Assembly (NCBI RefSeq): GCF_900537995.1
Contig: NZ_LR027880.1
Span: 515,001 to 579,000, forward strand
DNA from: Roseburia intestinalis L1-82
GTDB lineage: Bacteria > Bacillota > Clostridia > Lachnospirales > Lachnospiraceae
DNA length: 64,000 nucleotides
Reading direction: 5' to 3'
Position 1 is the first letter of the stretch. Every line of letters starts with the position of its first letter. This document shows positions 9,255 through 17,075 of the stretch, in pieces. The notes under the pieces are model-generated. The model did not search any database. It saw nothing but the letters and a program-made list of their open reading frames with translations, and was not told the DNA's origin. Position numbers and translations under genes: made by a program.

Positions 9255-9962
9255 ATGAACATTATTATTTGTGATGACAGGATAGATGACAGAAAAAATC
9301 TATCAGATTTGCTGTCAGACTATGGTGAAAAAAAGAATTATGAGTTTACTATTACAGAATATGAATCCGGAGAACAGTTATGCGAAGAACAATCGGCTTT
9401 GGAAGCGTGTCAGCTATTATTTCTGGACATCAATATGCAGGGGATGGATGGGCTGAAAACAGCTATGAGGATTAAAGAAAAATATCCAAAACTTCCAGTT
9501 GTGCTGGTGACGGCATACATGAATTACGCACTGGATGGATATAAGGTGAAAGCAAGCCGTTTTCTGCTGAAAGATAACCTTGCAGATACTATAGAAGAAT
9601 GTATGGATGATTTGATAGCAGAAATTAATAAAAACCGTAGGATTCTCGAATTTCGTTTTGTGGAAGGAACGATAAAACTTTATGCAGATGACATCATTTA
9701 TATAGAAACAGAGCTTCACAAAAATGTATTTTATACAGAAAAAGGGACATTTCAGATTTATAAAAAACTGGATGAACTGGAAAACGAATTAAAGAATATG
9801 GGATTTGTGCGGGCGCATTTAAGTTTTCTTGTAAATATGAAATACATTACCAAAATCAGCAGTTATGTGATGACACTTACGACAGGAAAAAAGATTCCGG
9901 TTCCCAAGGCACGATATGCACAGGTAAAGAGGGAATATATGCTGTATAAGGGAGAAGAATAA
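9255..9962 (+). CDS. LytTR response regulator (AgrA-like), system 1
   Basis: Cytosolic DNA-binding regulator paired with the kinase that follows. The N-terminal receiver domain has the acidic pocket (ICDDRIDD), the phospho-acceptor aspartate in LLFLDIN (about D58), the switch residue region VLVTAY, and a lysine in SRFLLKDN. The C-terminal LytTR domain begins near residue 135 and holds IIYIETELHKNVFYT and FVRAHLSFLVNMKYI, typical for this fold. The ATG at 9255 has AGGA nine bases upstream; the in-frame ATG at 9246 abuts that site and is less likely. It probably autoregulates through the tandem boxes at 9117-9152 and activates the operon at 11316. The kinase starts one base after the stop. Confidence 0.9.
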   Translation: MNIIICDDRIDDRKNLSDLLSDYGEKKNYEFTITEYESGEQLCEEQSALEACQLLFLDINMQGMDGLKTAMRIKEKYPKLPVVLVTAYMNYALDGYKVKASRFLLKDNLADTIEECMDDLIAEINKNRRILEFRFVEGTIKLYADDIIYIETELHKNVFYTEKGTFQIYKKLDELENELKNMGFVRAHLSFLVNMKYITKISSYVMTLTTGKKIPVPKARYAQVKREYMLYKGEE

Positions 9963-9963
9963 C

Positions 9964-11220
9964 ATGACATTCTGGGTATTGGTATTTATTGCGGAAATGC
10001 TGGAAGTAAAAGGAACGCTATACTTTTTTGATACTTTTATGGAAAAAAGAGATGGCGGATATAGGAACAGATACAGATTTTTTGTTTATTGCGGAGTGCT
10101 TTATCTGGCAGCAGTCACAGGGGTATGGATCGGAATGTTAAAATGTATCCTGATTATACTGGTTATGTCTTTCCTAAATCTGGCTTATTATGAGGTCTCC
10201 TTCCGGCAGAGTTTTTTATTTTCAATCATCAACTATACAATGCTTGTATTGATTGATTATGTGACTGTTTTGCTGGGAGGAGGAGGTTCAATCCAAGAAA
10301 AATGGTTTTTACAGGCACTGATATCAAAGACTGCTTTTATCATTCTGATGTTGTTTATCAGAAGATTTAGCAAGACAAGAAAAAGCTACGGTCTGATTAC
10401 AGGAAAAGAGTGGTTTCAGTTTTTCTGTGTTCCTGTATTTACGGTGGTCGGTTTCATTCTTATGTTTTATTCAGAAAACGATGATATGCAGAATGTATTT
10501 TTATTTCTTTCGGTGGGACTGGTTGCGATTAACCTTATCCTTATGGAGTTCATGCAGAATACCATTGAAAAAGAAGAGAGAATAAAAATTGCGGTACTTA
10601 CGGAACAAAATCAGAAAAATCGTATTGCAGATTATCAGGACCGGGAAGAAATCTATGAGCGTCAGCGAAGAAAAATGCACGATTATAAAAATCAGCTTTC
10701 CACGATCCAGACATTGATAAAGAATGGACACACAGATGAGGCACTTTCCTTTACTCAGAAACTGACAGAGAGCATAGCTGTCGAGATGTCGGCAATCAAC
10801 ACAAATCATCCGGTGGTCAATGCTGTTTTAAATCAGAAGTACCGCAGCATGCAGGAGAAACACATAGCGGTTATCCTAAAAGTAGGGGACTTGCAGGAAA
10901 TATGTCTGGAAGAGGAAGAAATCGTGATACTGCTCTCAAATTTACTGGATAATGCAATCCGGGAGAGTGAAAAGGTACTGAAAAATACTGGAAAAGCGGT
11001 CATTCATCTGAAATTAGAGTGCGAAGATCATAAACTGATATTTGCGGTAAGAAATCCGGTAACAGAAAAAGTAGAAATTCAAAACGACGCGATAAAAAGC
11101 AAAAGAGGGGAACATCACGGCATTGGGCTGTTAAATGTAAAAGCAGTTGTGGATAAATATGGCGGTGATATGGTGCTTTCCTGCGATGAAAATGAATTTA
11201 AGGCAGTGGTCATCTTGTAA
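9964..11220 (+). CDS. GHKL sensor histidine kinase (AgrC-like), system 1
   Basis: Membrane sensor for an unknown, probably peptide, signal. Six or seven hydrophobic segments fill residues 1-200. A coiled linker leads to the H box (RRKMHDYKNQL, histidine 239) and then the HATPase_c_5-type domain with the N box LLSNLLDNAIRES and G boxes (GIGLLNVKAVVDKYGG). All catalytic elements look intact, unlike the second kinase at 23498. No AgrB or AgrD gene lies beside it, so the ligand is unknown; a peptide made elsewhere in the element is possible. It is the partner of the regulator just upstream. Confidence 0.9.
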   Translation: MTFWVLVFIAEMLEVKGTLYFFDTFMEKRDGGYRNRYRFFVYCGVLYLAAVTGVWIGMLKCILIILVMSFLNLAYYEVSFRQSFLFSIINYTMLVLIDYVTVLLGGGGSIQEKWFLQALISKTAFIILMLFIRRFSKTRKSYGLITGKEWFQFFCVPVFTVVGFILMFYSENDDMQNVFLFLSVGLVAINLILMEFMQNTIEKEERIKIAVLTEQNQKNRIADYQDREEIYERQRRKMHDYKNQLSTIQTLIKNGHTDEALSFTQKLTESIAVEMSAINTNHPVVNAVLNQKYRSMQEKHIAVILKVGDLQEICLEEEEIVILLSNLLDNAIRESEKVLKNTGKAVIHLKLECEDHKLIFAVRNPVTEKVEIQNDAIKSKRGEHHGIGLLNVKAVVDKYGGDMVLSCDENEFKAVVIL

Positions 11221-11224
11221 AGAG

Positions 11225-11260
11225 ATGGTCTTTGTATGCGTAATATGGTCGTTTGATGAT
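11225..11260 (+). promoter_or_regulatory. Tandem LytTR-type boxes ahead of the accessory operon
   Basis: ATGGTCTTTGTATGCG (11225-11240) and ATGGTCGTTTGATGAT (11245-11260) are spaced 20 bases start to start, the same spacing and nearly the same sequence as the pair at 9117-9152. Candidate -10 elements are TATTTT (11281) or GATAAA (11291), both weak. This is probably the activated promoter for the genes from 11316 on. Confidence 0.6.
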
Positions 11261-11315
11261 ATGGGACTAGGAGAACAGGTTATTTTATCCGATAAAGAAA
11301 GCAAAGGAGGTTACT

Positions 11316-12089
11316 ATGAGTAATACAATTAATGTGAACTATATGACACGGGCTTACAATCAGTACCAACAGAAAAATGCGGCTAAAGATCAGGAGAAGG
11401 AAGATACAAGGTTTGCGGATAGTGTAAGAGAAAAGAGCGAAGCTAGTGGAAGTATAGTGGGCAATTCAAAAATAGGTTCTGTGTCTGCTAAAGATATGAC
11501 GATGGTGGAATACAAGCAGTACATTTACAATAAAATATCTCAAATTCCAATGCACCCCACAAGAGCAGGCGAGTCAATATCTGTTACAATTTCAGAGGCG
11601 GGTTTTGAAGCAATGAAGAATGATCCAGAGTATGAAGCATGGGTATTAAATGATTTGCAAGTGGGTTGGTCACAACCAGATAAATGGTCCGGTATATGCG
11701 GAGGAGCGTTTTCTACAATATATTATGGAGCATCAAAAGAAGAATGTCATGCTGAGATGTGGAGTGCTGGTTATAACAATGGGAATGGTGGGAAGATTTT
11801 TAATGATAAGTCAAAAAATAGTTTTTGGGAGCGCAGAATAGAAAATAAAAAGAGAATAGAAAATCAGGTAAAGAAACAACAGGAAAAAAAGCGGATTCAG
11901 AAAAAACAAGCGGAAAGAACAGCTTATGAAGAATATGCGCAAAATAAAAGGTTATCCGCTCAGGATGCCAGAACTCGATTGGTGGCTGAGAGTAGTTCGT
12001 CTGCCAAGACTGTCACAATAAGTCAGGCAGTAGCTTCTTATGAGACAAATTTTACAATGGCAGTAAGCGTATCGAACAAAACCCAATAG
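11316..12089 (+). CDS. Accessory operon protein 1 (DUF6033-like, function unknown)
   Basis: 257 residues, with AAAGGAGG before the ATG. There is no signal peptide or membrane segment. The N-terminal 75 residues are polar and probably disordered. A central folded part (SISVTISEAGFEAMKNDPEYEAWVLNDL, then a W/G-rich stretch WSGICGGAFSTIYYG) is followed by a strongly charged coiled coil (about 175-215, KKRIENQVKKQQEKKRIQKK). The wording of the central region reminds me of proteins annotated DUF6033 in Lachnospiraceae elements, but I cannot confirm this. It is the first gene after the tandem LytTR boxes, so it is likely switched on by system 1. Confidence 0.7.
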   Translation: MSNTINVNYMTRAYNQYQQKNAAKDQEKEDTRFADSVREKSEASGSIVGNSKIGSVSAKDMTMVEYKQYIYNKISQIPMHPTRAGESISVTISEAGFEAMKNDPEYEAWVLNDLQVGWSQPDKWSGICGGAFSTIYYGASKEECHAEMWSAGYNNGNGGKIFNDKSKNSFWERRIENKKRIENQVKKQQEKKRIQKKQAERTAYEEYAQNKRLSAQDARTRLVAESSSSAKTVTISQAVASYETNFTMAVSVSNKTQ

Positions 12090-12134
12090 CCTGCAAATAA
12101 AAAATCAAGGCTAAATAGAAAGGAGAGATGCAGT

Positions 12135-12683
12135 ATGGGAATTAATGGAGTATCATCGTATGCCAATACATACACATACGGAAATGTAAAAAATGAAAAT
12201 GTAAAGCCATCAAAGAATAGTGAAAAGAATTATTATGCAGGATACACTATGAATTCAGCCAATAAGTTTAAAAATGTATCAGACTATTCAAAGTATTTGA
12301 CTAACAAGTATAAATGTTTGACTCCATGCAAAAATGCTTCTGTATTGATTGACAGAAGTGTAATGCAAAAGGCATGTGGAGATGAAAAAACTGCGAAATG
12401 GCTTGAGGAAAATTTAGCAATTATGCCAGATGTTATACGAAATGCACAGAAGGCGGCAATAAGTCATGGTAGTAAACTGATATCAGTGGAGTTTAAGTTT
12501 ACGAATAATGGAACCGAAATGACAACCTGTGGCATTTTTGGAGAGACTGGTACGGATTCAGAAATTGACAAATGGCTGGAGAGAATGAAAGAGGATAAAG
12601 AAAAAGAAGATAAAAAAACAGAAAATATGATTGCTATAGAAGCGACAACTAAAAATAAGGTAGGTTTTGATACATATGCATAG
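12135..12683 (+). CDS. Accessory operon protein 2 (function unknown)
   Basis: 182 residues, with AAAGGAGAG ahead of the ATG, 45 bases after the previous gene. The N terminus (MGINGVSSYANTYTYGN) is the short polar S/Y/N-rich start shared in style by several members of this operon. The middle (AKWLEENLAIMPDVIRNAQ, then SVEFKFTNNGTEMTTCGIFG) looks like an alpha/beta fold similar in plan to protein 1. The tail is a lysine/glutamate helix. No export signal or known motif is seen. Confidence 0.68.
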   Translation: MGINGVSSYANTYTYGNVKNENVKPSKNSEKNYYAGYTMNSANKFKNVSDYSKYLTNKYKCLTPCKNASVLIDRSVMQKACGDEKTAKWLEENLAIMPDVIRNAQKAAISHGSKLISVEFKFTNNGTEMTTCGIFGETGTDSEIDKWLERMKEDKEKEDKKTENMIAIEATTKNKVGFDTYA

Positions 12684-12946
12684 TATCAATTTCTATAATT
12701 TTGAAGAAAGAAAAGATTACAAACAAGGTATTGAAGGTAGTGGAGAGAATTGCCCAGAATGAAGTGGAAAAACAGTTCTTGGCAGGACGGCAGAGTATTC
12801 AGCAATTTATCACCAGCCGAAAGGACCGAAGAAAAGGGAAAACTAGGTCAGAATAATGAAATATTTTGTGGAGTGTTGTGGTTGTGATTATCGTAATGGC
12901 AAAACAAAAGGAGTTAATATGGGATTAGGCGTTGAAAATTCAGTTA

Positions 12947-13090
12947 AATCCGGGCGGGAATCTGACCTATCAGGATTACGCAAGTGATATCCGGAAAATT
13001 TTAGCATATAACCGGACACAGCACAAAGATATTATGTCTGAGTTGAATGTACAGTTTGTTATAGCAGACGGTACAATTCAGATAAACTGA
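12947..13090 (+). pseudogene. C-terminal fragment of the operon's PPC-like gene
   Basis: 48 codons ending in TGA encode a near-copy of the last residues of the protein at 17076-18476 (LTYQDYASDIR, LAYNRTQHKDIMSEL, FVIADGT). The DNA identity with 18333-18475 is obvious by eye. No matching N-terminal part precedes it; instead a ribosome site and ATG (12919) of something else run into it out of frame. A second short remnant (about 12740-12856, ending KDRRKGKTRSE) lies just before. The 12684-13106 gap is therefore gene debris left by recombination between operon paralogs. Confidence 0.75.
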
Positions 13091-13106
13091 TTGGAGGAAT
13101 AGAAGT

Positions 13107-13934
13107 ATGCACATTGGTTTTGGTCAGAATACCGTATCTTCATTGTACGGTCATCAAAAAGGCGATCATATGAAAACTATAGAGCTTTCTCATAAAAAGC
13201 ATAAGGCAAATGAATCGCAAGAAAAAATGACCGTAACATCCAGCAAGGACGTATGCCGGAGGATAGGGCATTCAGATGAAGCCGATGGGGAAAATCAGGA
13301 AAACGCATATATACATGATAGGTTTGCCTTAGACGCTGGTTACGTAAATTATATTAGAGAAACAGTGCCTAAAACTACTTGGTCAAAGGATTATCTTCAA
13401 GAATTATGGGATGAAGAGACTAAATATTTAAAGAGTATCCGTGAAAGTAAAAATGGATATGGTTTCGATGATATTGGAATGGGAGCTGCATATGCCTATT
13501 CTACTATGTATCAAAAAATTGTAGAAGGATATAGGAATGGAACAAGAGAAGTGTATGTATGCGATAATCCAGAGAGTGGAAAAAGACGTCTGTTGTCAAT
13601 GGATGAAGAATTGGAAAAGCTAAATAAAGGTTTTGAGGAACTGATAAAATGGGACAAAATGGTTGCCAAAAGTCAAAAGCAAAATGCAGAAAATAAGCAG
13701 AAATTTCAGAATACAAAATTGGATGAATCGTTTGATGCCTTTGATATAAATCAGGCATGTGACTATATTCAAGATTCTTATTTAGAGTTCCGTTCACTTT
13801 ATCTGGAGCAATATGAAAGAACGGGAGGAAATATAGATATAAAGTCTTTGTTTTCTTATGTTTTAAGAAGCGGAAATCAGGATATGCATAAATATTGTGA
13901 ATTTCTGTTTGAAAAAATTGGTTTTATTGTTTAA
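13107..13934 (+). CDS. Accessory operon protein 3 (function unknown)
   Basis: 275 residues, with TTGGAGGAA before the ATG. There is no signal peptide or membrane segment. It is charged and helical: residues 1-70 are polar; 75-130 contain YVNYIRETVPKTTWSKDYLQELW; the tail ends YCEFLFEKIGFIV. No catalytic motif is recognised. It overlaps the next open frame by one base (TAATG). It is likely co-transcribed with the rest of the LytTR-linked operon. Confidence 0.65.
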   Translation: MHIGFGQNTVSSLYGHQKGDHMKTIELSHKKHKANESQEKMTVTSSKDVCRRIGHSDEADGENQENAYIHDRFALDAGYVNYIRETVPKTTWSKDYLQELWDEETKYLKSIRESKNGYGFDDIGMGAAYAYSTMYQKIVEGYRNGTREVYVCDNPESGKRRLLSMDEELEKLNKGFEELIKWDKMVAKSQKQNAENKQKFQNTKLDESFDAFDINQACDYIQDSYLEFRSLYLEQYERTGGNIDIKSLFSYVLRSGNQDMHKYCEFLFEKIGFIV

Positions 13935-14308
13935 TGCGGGCATTAAAATGTTTGAGAAATATTGAAATAATAAGGAAAAAGCATGAGATGGCGGTTGCAA
14001 AGCAACAGAGTGAAGCGTGGAGAAAAGCGTTAGATGGAGTGCCGGATAGTTTAAGAATGTTGTTGGAAATAAATAATACTGAAAATGTGCCGGAATATTC
14101 AGAAAAACAAAAAAAGCAATATAACGATGCAATCAAGGCTTATGATCATACCGGTAACGGTGTAAGCTGGTCGCAGTTTGAATGGAAAACTTACGATACA
14201 CAGATGACAGTCACATTTGAGGATTCGGTGAAAGTTGAAAGCATTTCAAAAAATGGAAAGTTTAAGTGTATTATGGAGCCATATCCGGGTAATGAATTAG
14301 ATTTTTAA
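13934..14308 (+). CDS. Accessory operon protein 4, possibly a truncated paralog
   Basis: 124 residues. The ATG overlaps the stop of the previous gene and has no clear ribosome site, so it depends on coupling or is a 3' remnant of a longer gene. It contains VPDSLRMLLEI and VSWSQFEWKTYDTQMTVTFEDS, a helix-strand pattern like the middle of the other operon proteins. The C terminus CIMEPYPGNELDF looks complete. Function unknown. Confidence 0.5.
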   Translation: MRALKCLRNIEIIRKKHEMAVAKQQSEAWRKALDGVPDSLRMLLEINNTENVPEYSEKQKKQYNDAIKAYDHTGNGVSWSQFEWKTYDTQMTVTFEDSVKVESISKNGKFKCIMEPYPGNELDF

Positions 14309-14321
14309 AAAGTATTTCATG

Positions 14322-14350
14322 TAGGAGTCAGAGCATATTACTGACTCCTA
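14322..14350 (+). promoter_or_regulatory. Perfect 9-bp intergenic hairpin
   Basis: TAGGAGTCA (14322-14330) pairs with TGACTCCTA (14342-14350) around an 11-base loop. No T-run follows; the ribosome site of the next gene comes right after. It is probably an mRNA stability or processing element or a leaky attenuator inside the operon. Confidence 0.55.
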
Positions 14351-14371
14351 TGCAGAAAGGAGAACAATTTT

Positions 14372-15205
14372 ATGAGTATAACGAAAGTTGGAAGTTCCTA
14401 TAATTTCATTTATAACACAAAGACAGGTAAATTATCTACAAAAGATGGCAGCAAAAATGAATTTGTTGATTTTTGCAATGGAGATGTAAAGGGAGAAGAT
14501 ACAGAGACACTGAATCATTTTGATGAGCATACAAGATATCAGTTTACAAGAATGCTGTTTGCATATGGAACCGGAATGACCGGACAGAATCCTTTTGCCA
14601 ATGATGAGAAAGTCGAGATTACAGCGGATATAGACAGTGCAACCCATACTTCCTTTTATGTGAATGGGCAGAAAGCGTTTACGGCAATTACGGGTATGTC
14701 ATATCTCCCATCCGAGATTCAAACCTTTGGAACCGTACAGCAGCCATTTAAAACCAGAGGGTACAAACCATATGATCCCAGTACAAACAGTATCACGATT
14801 GGGGTTGGAAGCAGATTTAATCTTGGAAATGGATACAGCATGACGGTACAGGAAGATTTTGTCTGGGGCGAGGGCTATGGAAACGGAAGCAAGGCAGATG
14901 ATGAAAGATGCAATATGATGATAGGTGGTCTGAGCTCCCTGATACATTTTGCGGATCAGCAGTATTTTTCAAGTATGACAGATACATACACCGATTATAT
15001 TTTAGATTTTCTTGCGTCACAGGGAGTGGATACAAGCAGAGAATTTGTGATAAACGGGACACATTGCGAACTGGTAAATGGGAAAATACGTGAAGTTGGT
15101 AACGATTATGTGGTGCCTAGTTCCATTCAGCAGAAAGCAGTGAAAAGATATGAAGAAAGTATGTCACAGCTTTTGAATAGCGGAACTTGGTATAGATGGT
15201 CATAA
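14372..15205 (+). CDS. Accessory operon protein 5 (function unknown)
   Basis: 277 residues, starting after GAAAGGAG. It looks soluble and rich in beta strand: VEITADIDSATHTSFYVNGQKAF and NSITIGVGSRFNLGNGYSMTVQEDFVWGEG read as a sandwich or barrel-like fold. A helical C terminus follows, with a conserved-looking FVINGTHCELVNGKI segment. There is no signal peptide and no known catalytic motif. It sits just upstream of the cysteine-rich peptide gene. Confidence 0.65.
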   Translation: MSITKVGSSYNFIYNTKTGKLSTKDGSKNEFVDFCNGDVKGEDTETLNHFDEHTRYQFTRMLFAYGTGMTGQNPFANDEKVEITADIDSATHTSFYVNGQKAFTAITGMSYLPSEIQTFGTVQQPFKTRGYKPYDPSTNSITIGVGSRFNLGNGYSMTVQEDFVWGEGYGNGSKADDERCNMMIGGLSSLIHFADQQYFSSMTDTYTDYILDFLASQGVDTSREFVINGTHCELVNGKIREVGNDYVVPSSIQQKAVKRYEESMSQLLNSGTWYRWS

Positions 15206-15375
15206 AAGTAATAGATCACTTGGACCGTTATGGAGAGTGAATAGATTCCGAATGACAGAGGAAAGGACAGCATATCTGCAACAGGAAAAAGAATTTTATA
15301 CAGTGTTGGCATCCAAAATAGGAGAATAATTTTATGCATGATGCAAAAATGATATTGAGATAGGAGGAGTTCCAT

Positions 15376-15501
15376 ATGAAATTAGGGAAGAAAACAAAGA
15401 CTGAAAAAGGAACATTTATGGCATATGCTTCTTGTTCATGTACTTGCTTCTGCGTATGTAAGTGCCAGAACTGTAATAGATCATTGGGGAGAAGAAAATA
15501 G
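15376..15501 (+). CDS. Cysteine-rich RiPP-like precursor peptide (41 aa)
   Basis: A short gene with a strong ribosome site (AGGAGGAG six bases before the ATG). The product begins MKLGKKTKTEKGTFMAYAS and continues with an alternating cysteine core, CSCTCFCVCKCQNC (seven cysteines), then a basic tail NRSLGRRK. A basic leader, an EAYA/MAYA-like hinge and a Cys-x-Cys ladder are the look of Clostridia cysteine-rich bacteriocin/RiPP precursors (CLI_3235-type, from memory). No radical SAM or other modifying enzyme is visible in the window, so modification is unproven. The stop is two bases before the next start, so it is translated with the PPC-like gene downstream. A segment coding NRSLG also occurs at about 15211, suggesting a decayed second peptide copy. 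Confidence 0.7.
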   Translation: MKLGKKTKTEKGTFMAYASCSCTCFCVCKCQNCNRSLGRRK

Positions 15502-15503
15502 AA

Positions 15504-17039
15504 ATGGAAATAAACAATACTGGTTCTACATATGGGGCAGCATTTCGTCAAAAACCGATTTTTTTCATGTCTGGAAAGGAAACAGTGGCATTTTTTGAAG
15601 GAAAACTGAAGAAAAATATGACACTTCAGGAAGATTCCTGTACACTTGGCAGCAATGACACTTATCGCAGACAGCATACCACTTATGAGGTTTCGGACAA
15701 GAAGAAGGGAAGTACGTTTCTGGATCTGGATTTTCTGATTAAGGACGAAACCAGCAGTCTGAAAGGAAATCTCAGTGATAAAAAGGATGTGGATTTCTAC
15801 AACTTTTCCATTCCATTTAATCGAACCATACAGAATTATTTTGGGGTTCAAATATACATGGACATGCCGGAAGGCTGTGATTATGACCTCACCTTATATG
15901 ATGAATATGGCAATCAGGTCGGAAAGGCAGAATGGGACGGAGAAGGACGTAAAACACTGACCATCCCGAACTGGGATACAAATACCAATAAATATTGTAT
16001 CAAAATAGAAAACAAAAATGGGGAAGAAGTTTCTCCGCATGATTATTATAAAATCAGTTTCAAGGTTACGGAAAATAAAGAACAGGAAAAGACCGATGCC
16101 ATAAGGGAGGCATTCGGGAACCTTCACGGTGCATACAGCCGGAAAGATGAAAATTGGAGGGAATACCTCGACAAATATAATGAAGTCCTGATGGATACAG
16201 AGAAAAATTATACAAAAGAAATGGAGAAACTCCACCAGAAGCAGTTTGAAAGTCTGCCGGAAGAAAAACAATACAAAGGCGGGCGCACAGTGGATGAATT
16301 GTTGCAGGACATGGCAGAAGGAAAGACACTGGATGATGCGGAAACGGAGTATGTGAAGATTTTTGCAAACCTGAAAGATTTTGAGAAAGCACAGCAGAAG
16401 GCGGAACTGAAAAATGATTTTTCCGAGGATTTTGTAAAGGATCTGGAAAGCAAAGGTATCTCCCGTGATGAGCTGGAGGGAATGCAGATAAAGATTGAAA
16501 GCAATGGGAATGTAACAGTGAGCGGTATCGAAGATAAGGAAGTCCGGGAACAGGTTCAGAAACTGGTAGAGGAAAAGTACAGTGACCGGATGTATCAGTA
16601 TTACACAGGAATTGCTGACAGTGTGGGAAATCTGTCGTCCAATACCTACCAGTATGCCACGGATGTGCAGGAAGTCAGGCGTTACTTAAAAGGGGTTACG
16701 GGAGAAGATATTTCTCTGGAGAACCTTTACCTGACACCAGACGGAAAGATTGGCGGGCTGCCGGGAAAAGCTGCTGATCTGATCAACAAAACAAAGGACA
16801 ACGCCAAGATAGAGCGGATAAAGGATGCATTGATAAATATCATAGGACATAACCGGATAAGTGGTGATCTGGGGATTCCTGATTTTACTTCGGAGTTTCA
16901 ATTCAGCAATGGAGCGTTCTCTGTGGCAGACAGTGGTTTTACGGTGGATATGGCGGCATTGGATAGAAGGCTGACGCCCCAACCGCATGATAACATGTAT
17001 TCGGATATGTATGAGTACAGTTTCAGAAAAGTATTATGA
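15504..17039 (+). CDS. Accessory operon protein 6, PPC-like domain, large
   Basis: 511 residues. Residues 70-200 form a beta-sandwich like the bacterial pre-peptidase C-terminal (PPC) domain: SLKGNLSDKKDVDFYNFSI, then MPEGCDYDLTLYDEYGNQVG and a closing strand. Residues 200-300 are coiled coil with KLHQKQFESLPEE. A C-terminal region (DVQEVRRYLKGVTGEDISLENL) is shared with the next gene, its clear paralog. PPC domains are usually extracellular, but no signal peptide is present here, which is odd. It is translationally linked to the cysteine-rich peptide. Function unknown. Confidence 0.7.
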   Translation: MEINNTGSTYGAAFRQKPIFFMSGKETVAFFEGKLKKNMTLQEDSCTLGSNDTYRRQHTTYEVSDKKKGSTFLDLDFLIKDETSSLKGNLSDKKDVDFYNFSIPFNRTIQNYFGVQIYMDMPEGCDYDLTLYDEYGNQVGKAEWDGEGRKTLTIPNWDTNTNKYCIKIENKNGEEVSPHDYYKISFKVTENKEQEKTDAIREAFGNLHGAYSRKDENWREYLDKYNEVLMDTEKNYTKEMEKLHQKQFESLPEEKQYKGGRTVDELLQDMAEGKTLDDAETEYVKIFANLKDFEKAQQKAELKNDFSEDFVKDLESKGISRDELEGMQIKIESNGNVTVSGIEDKEVREQVQKLVEEKYSDRMYQYYTGIADSVGNLSSNTYQYATDVQEVRRYLKGVTGEDISLENLYLTPDGKIGGLPGKAADLINKTKDNAKIERIKDALINIIGHNRISGDLGIPDFTSEFQFSNGAFSVADSGFTVDMAALDRRLTPQPHDNMYSDMYEYSFRKVL

Positions 17040-17075
17040 TTATGAAAAGTAATTATACACAAGGAGAATGAACAG

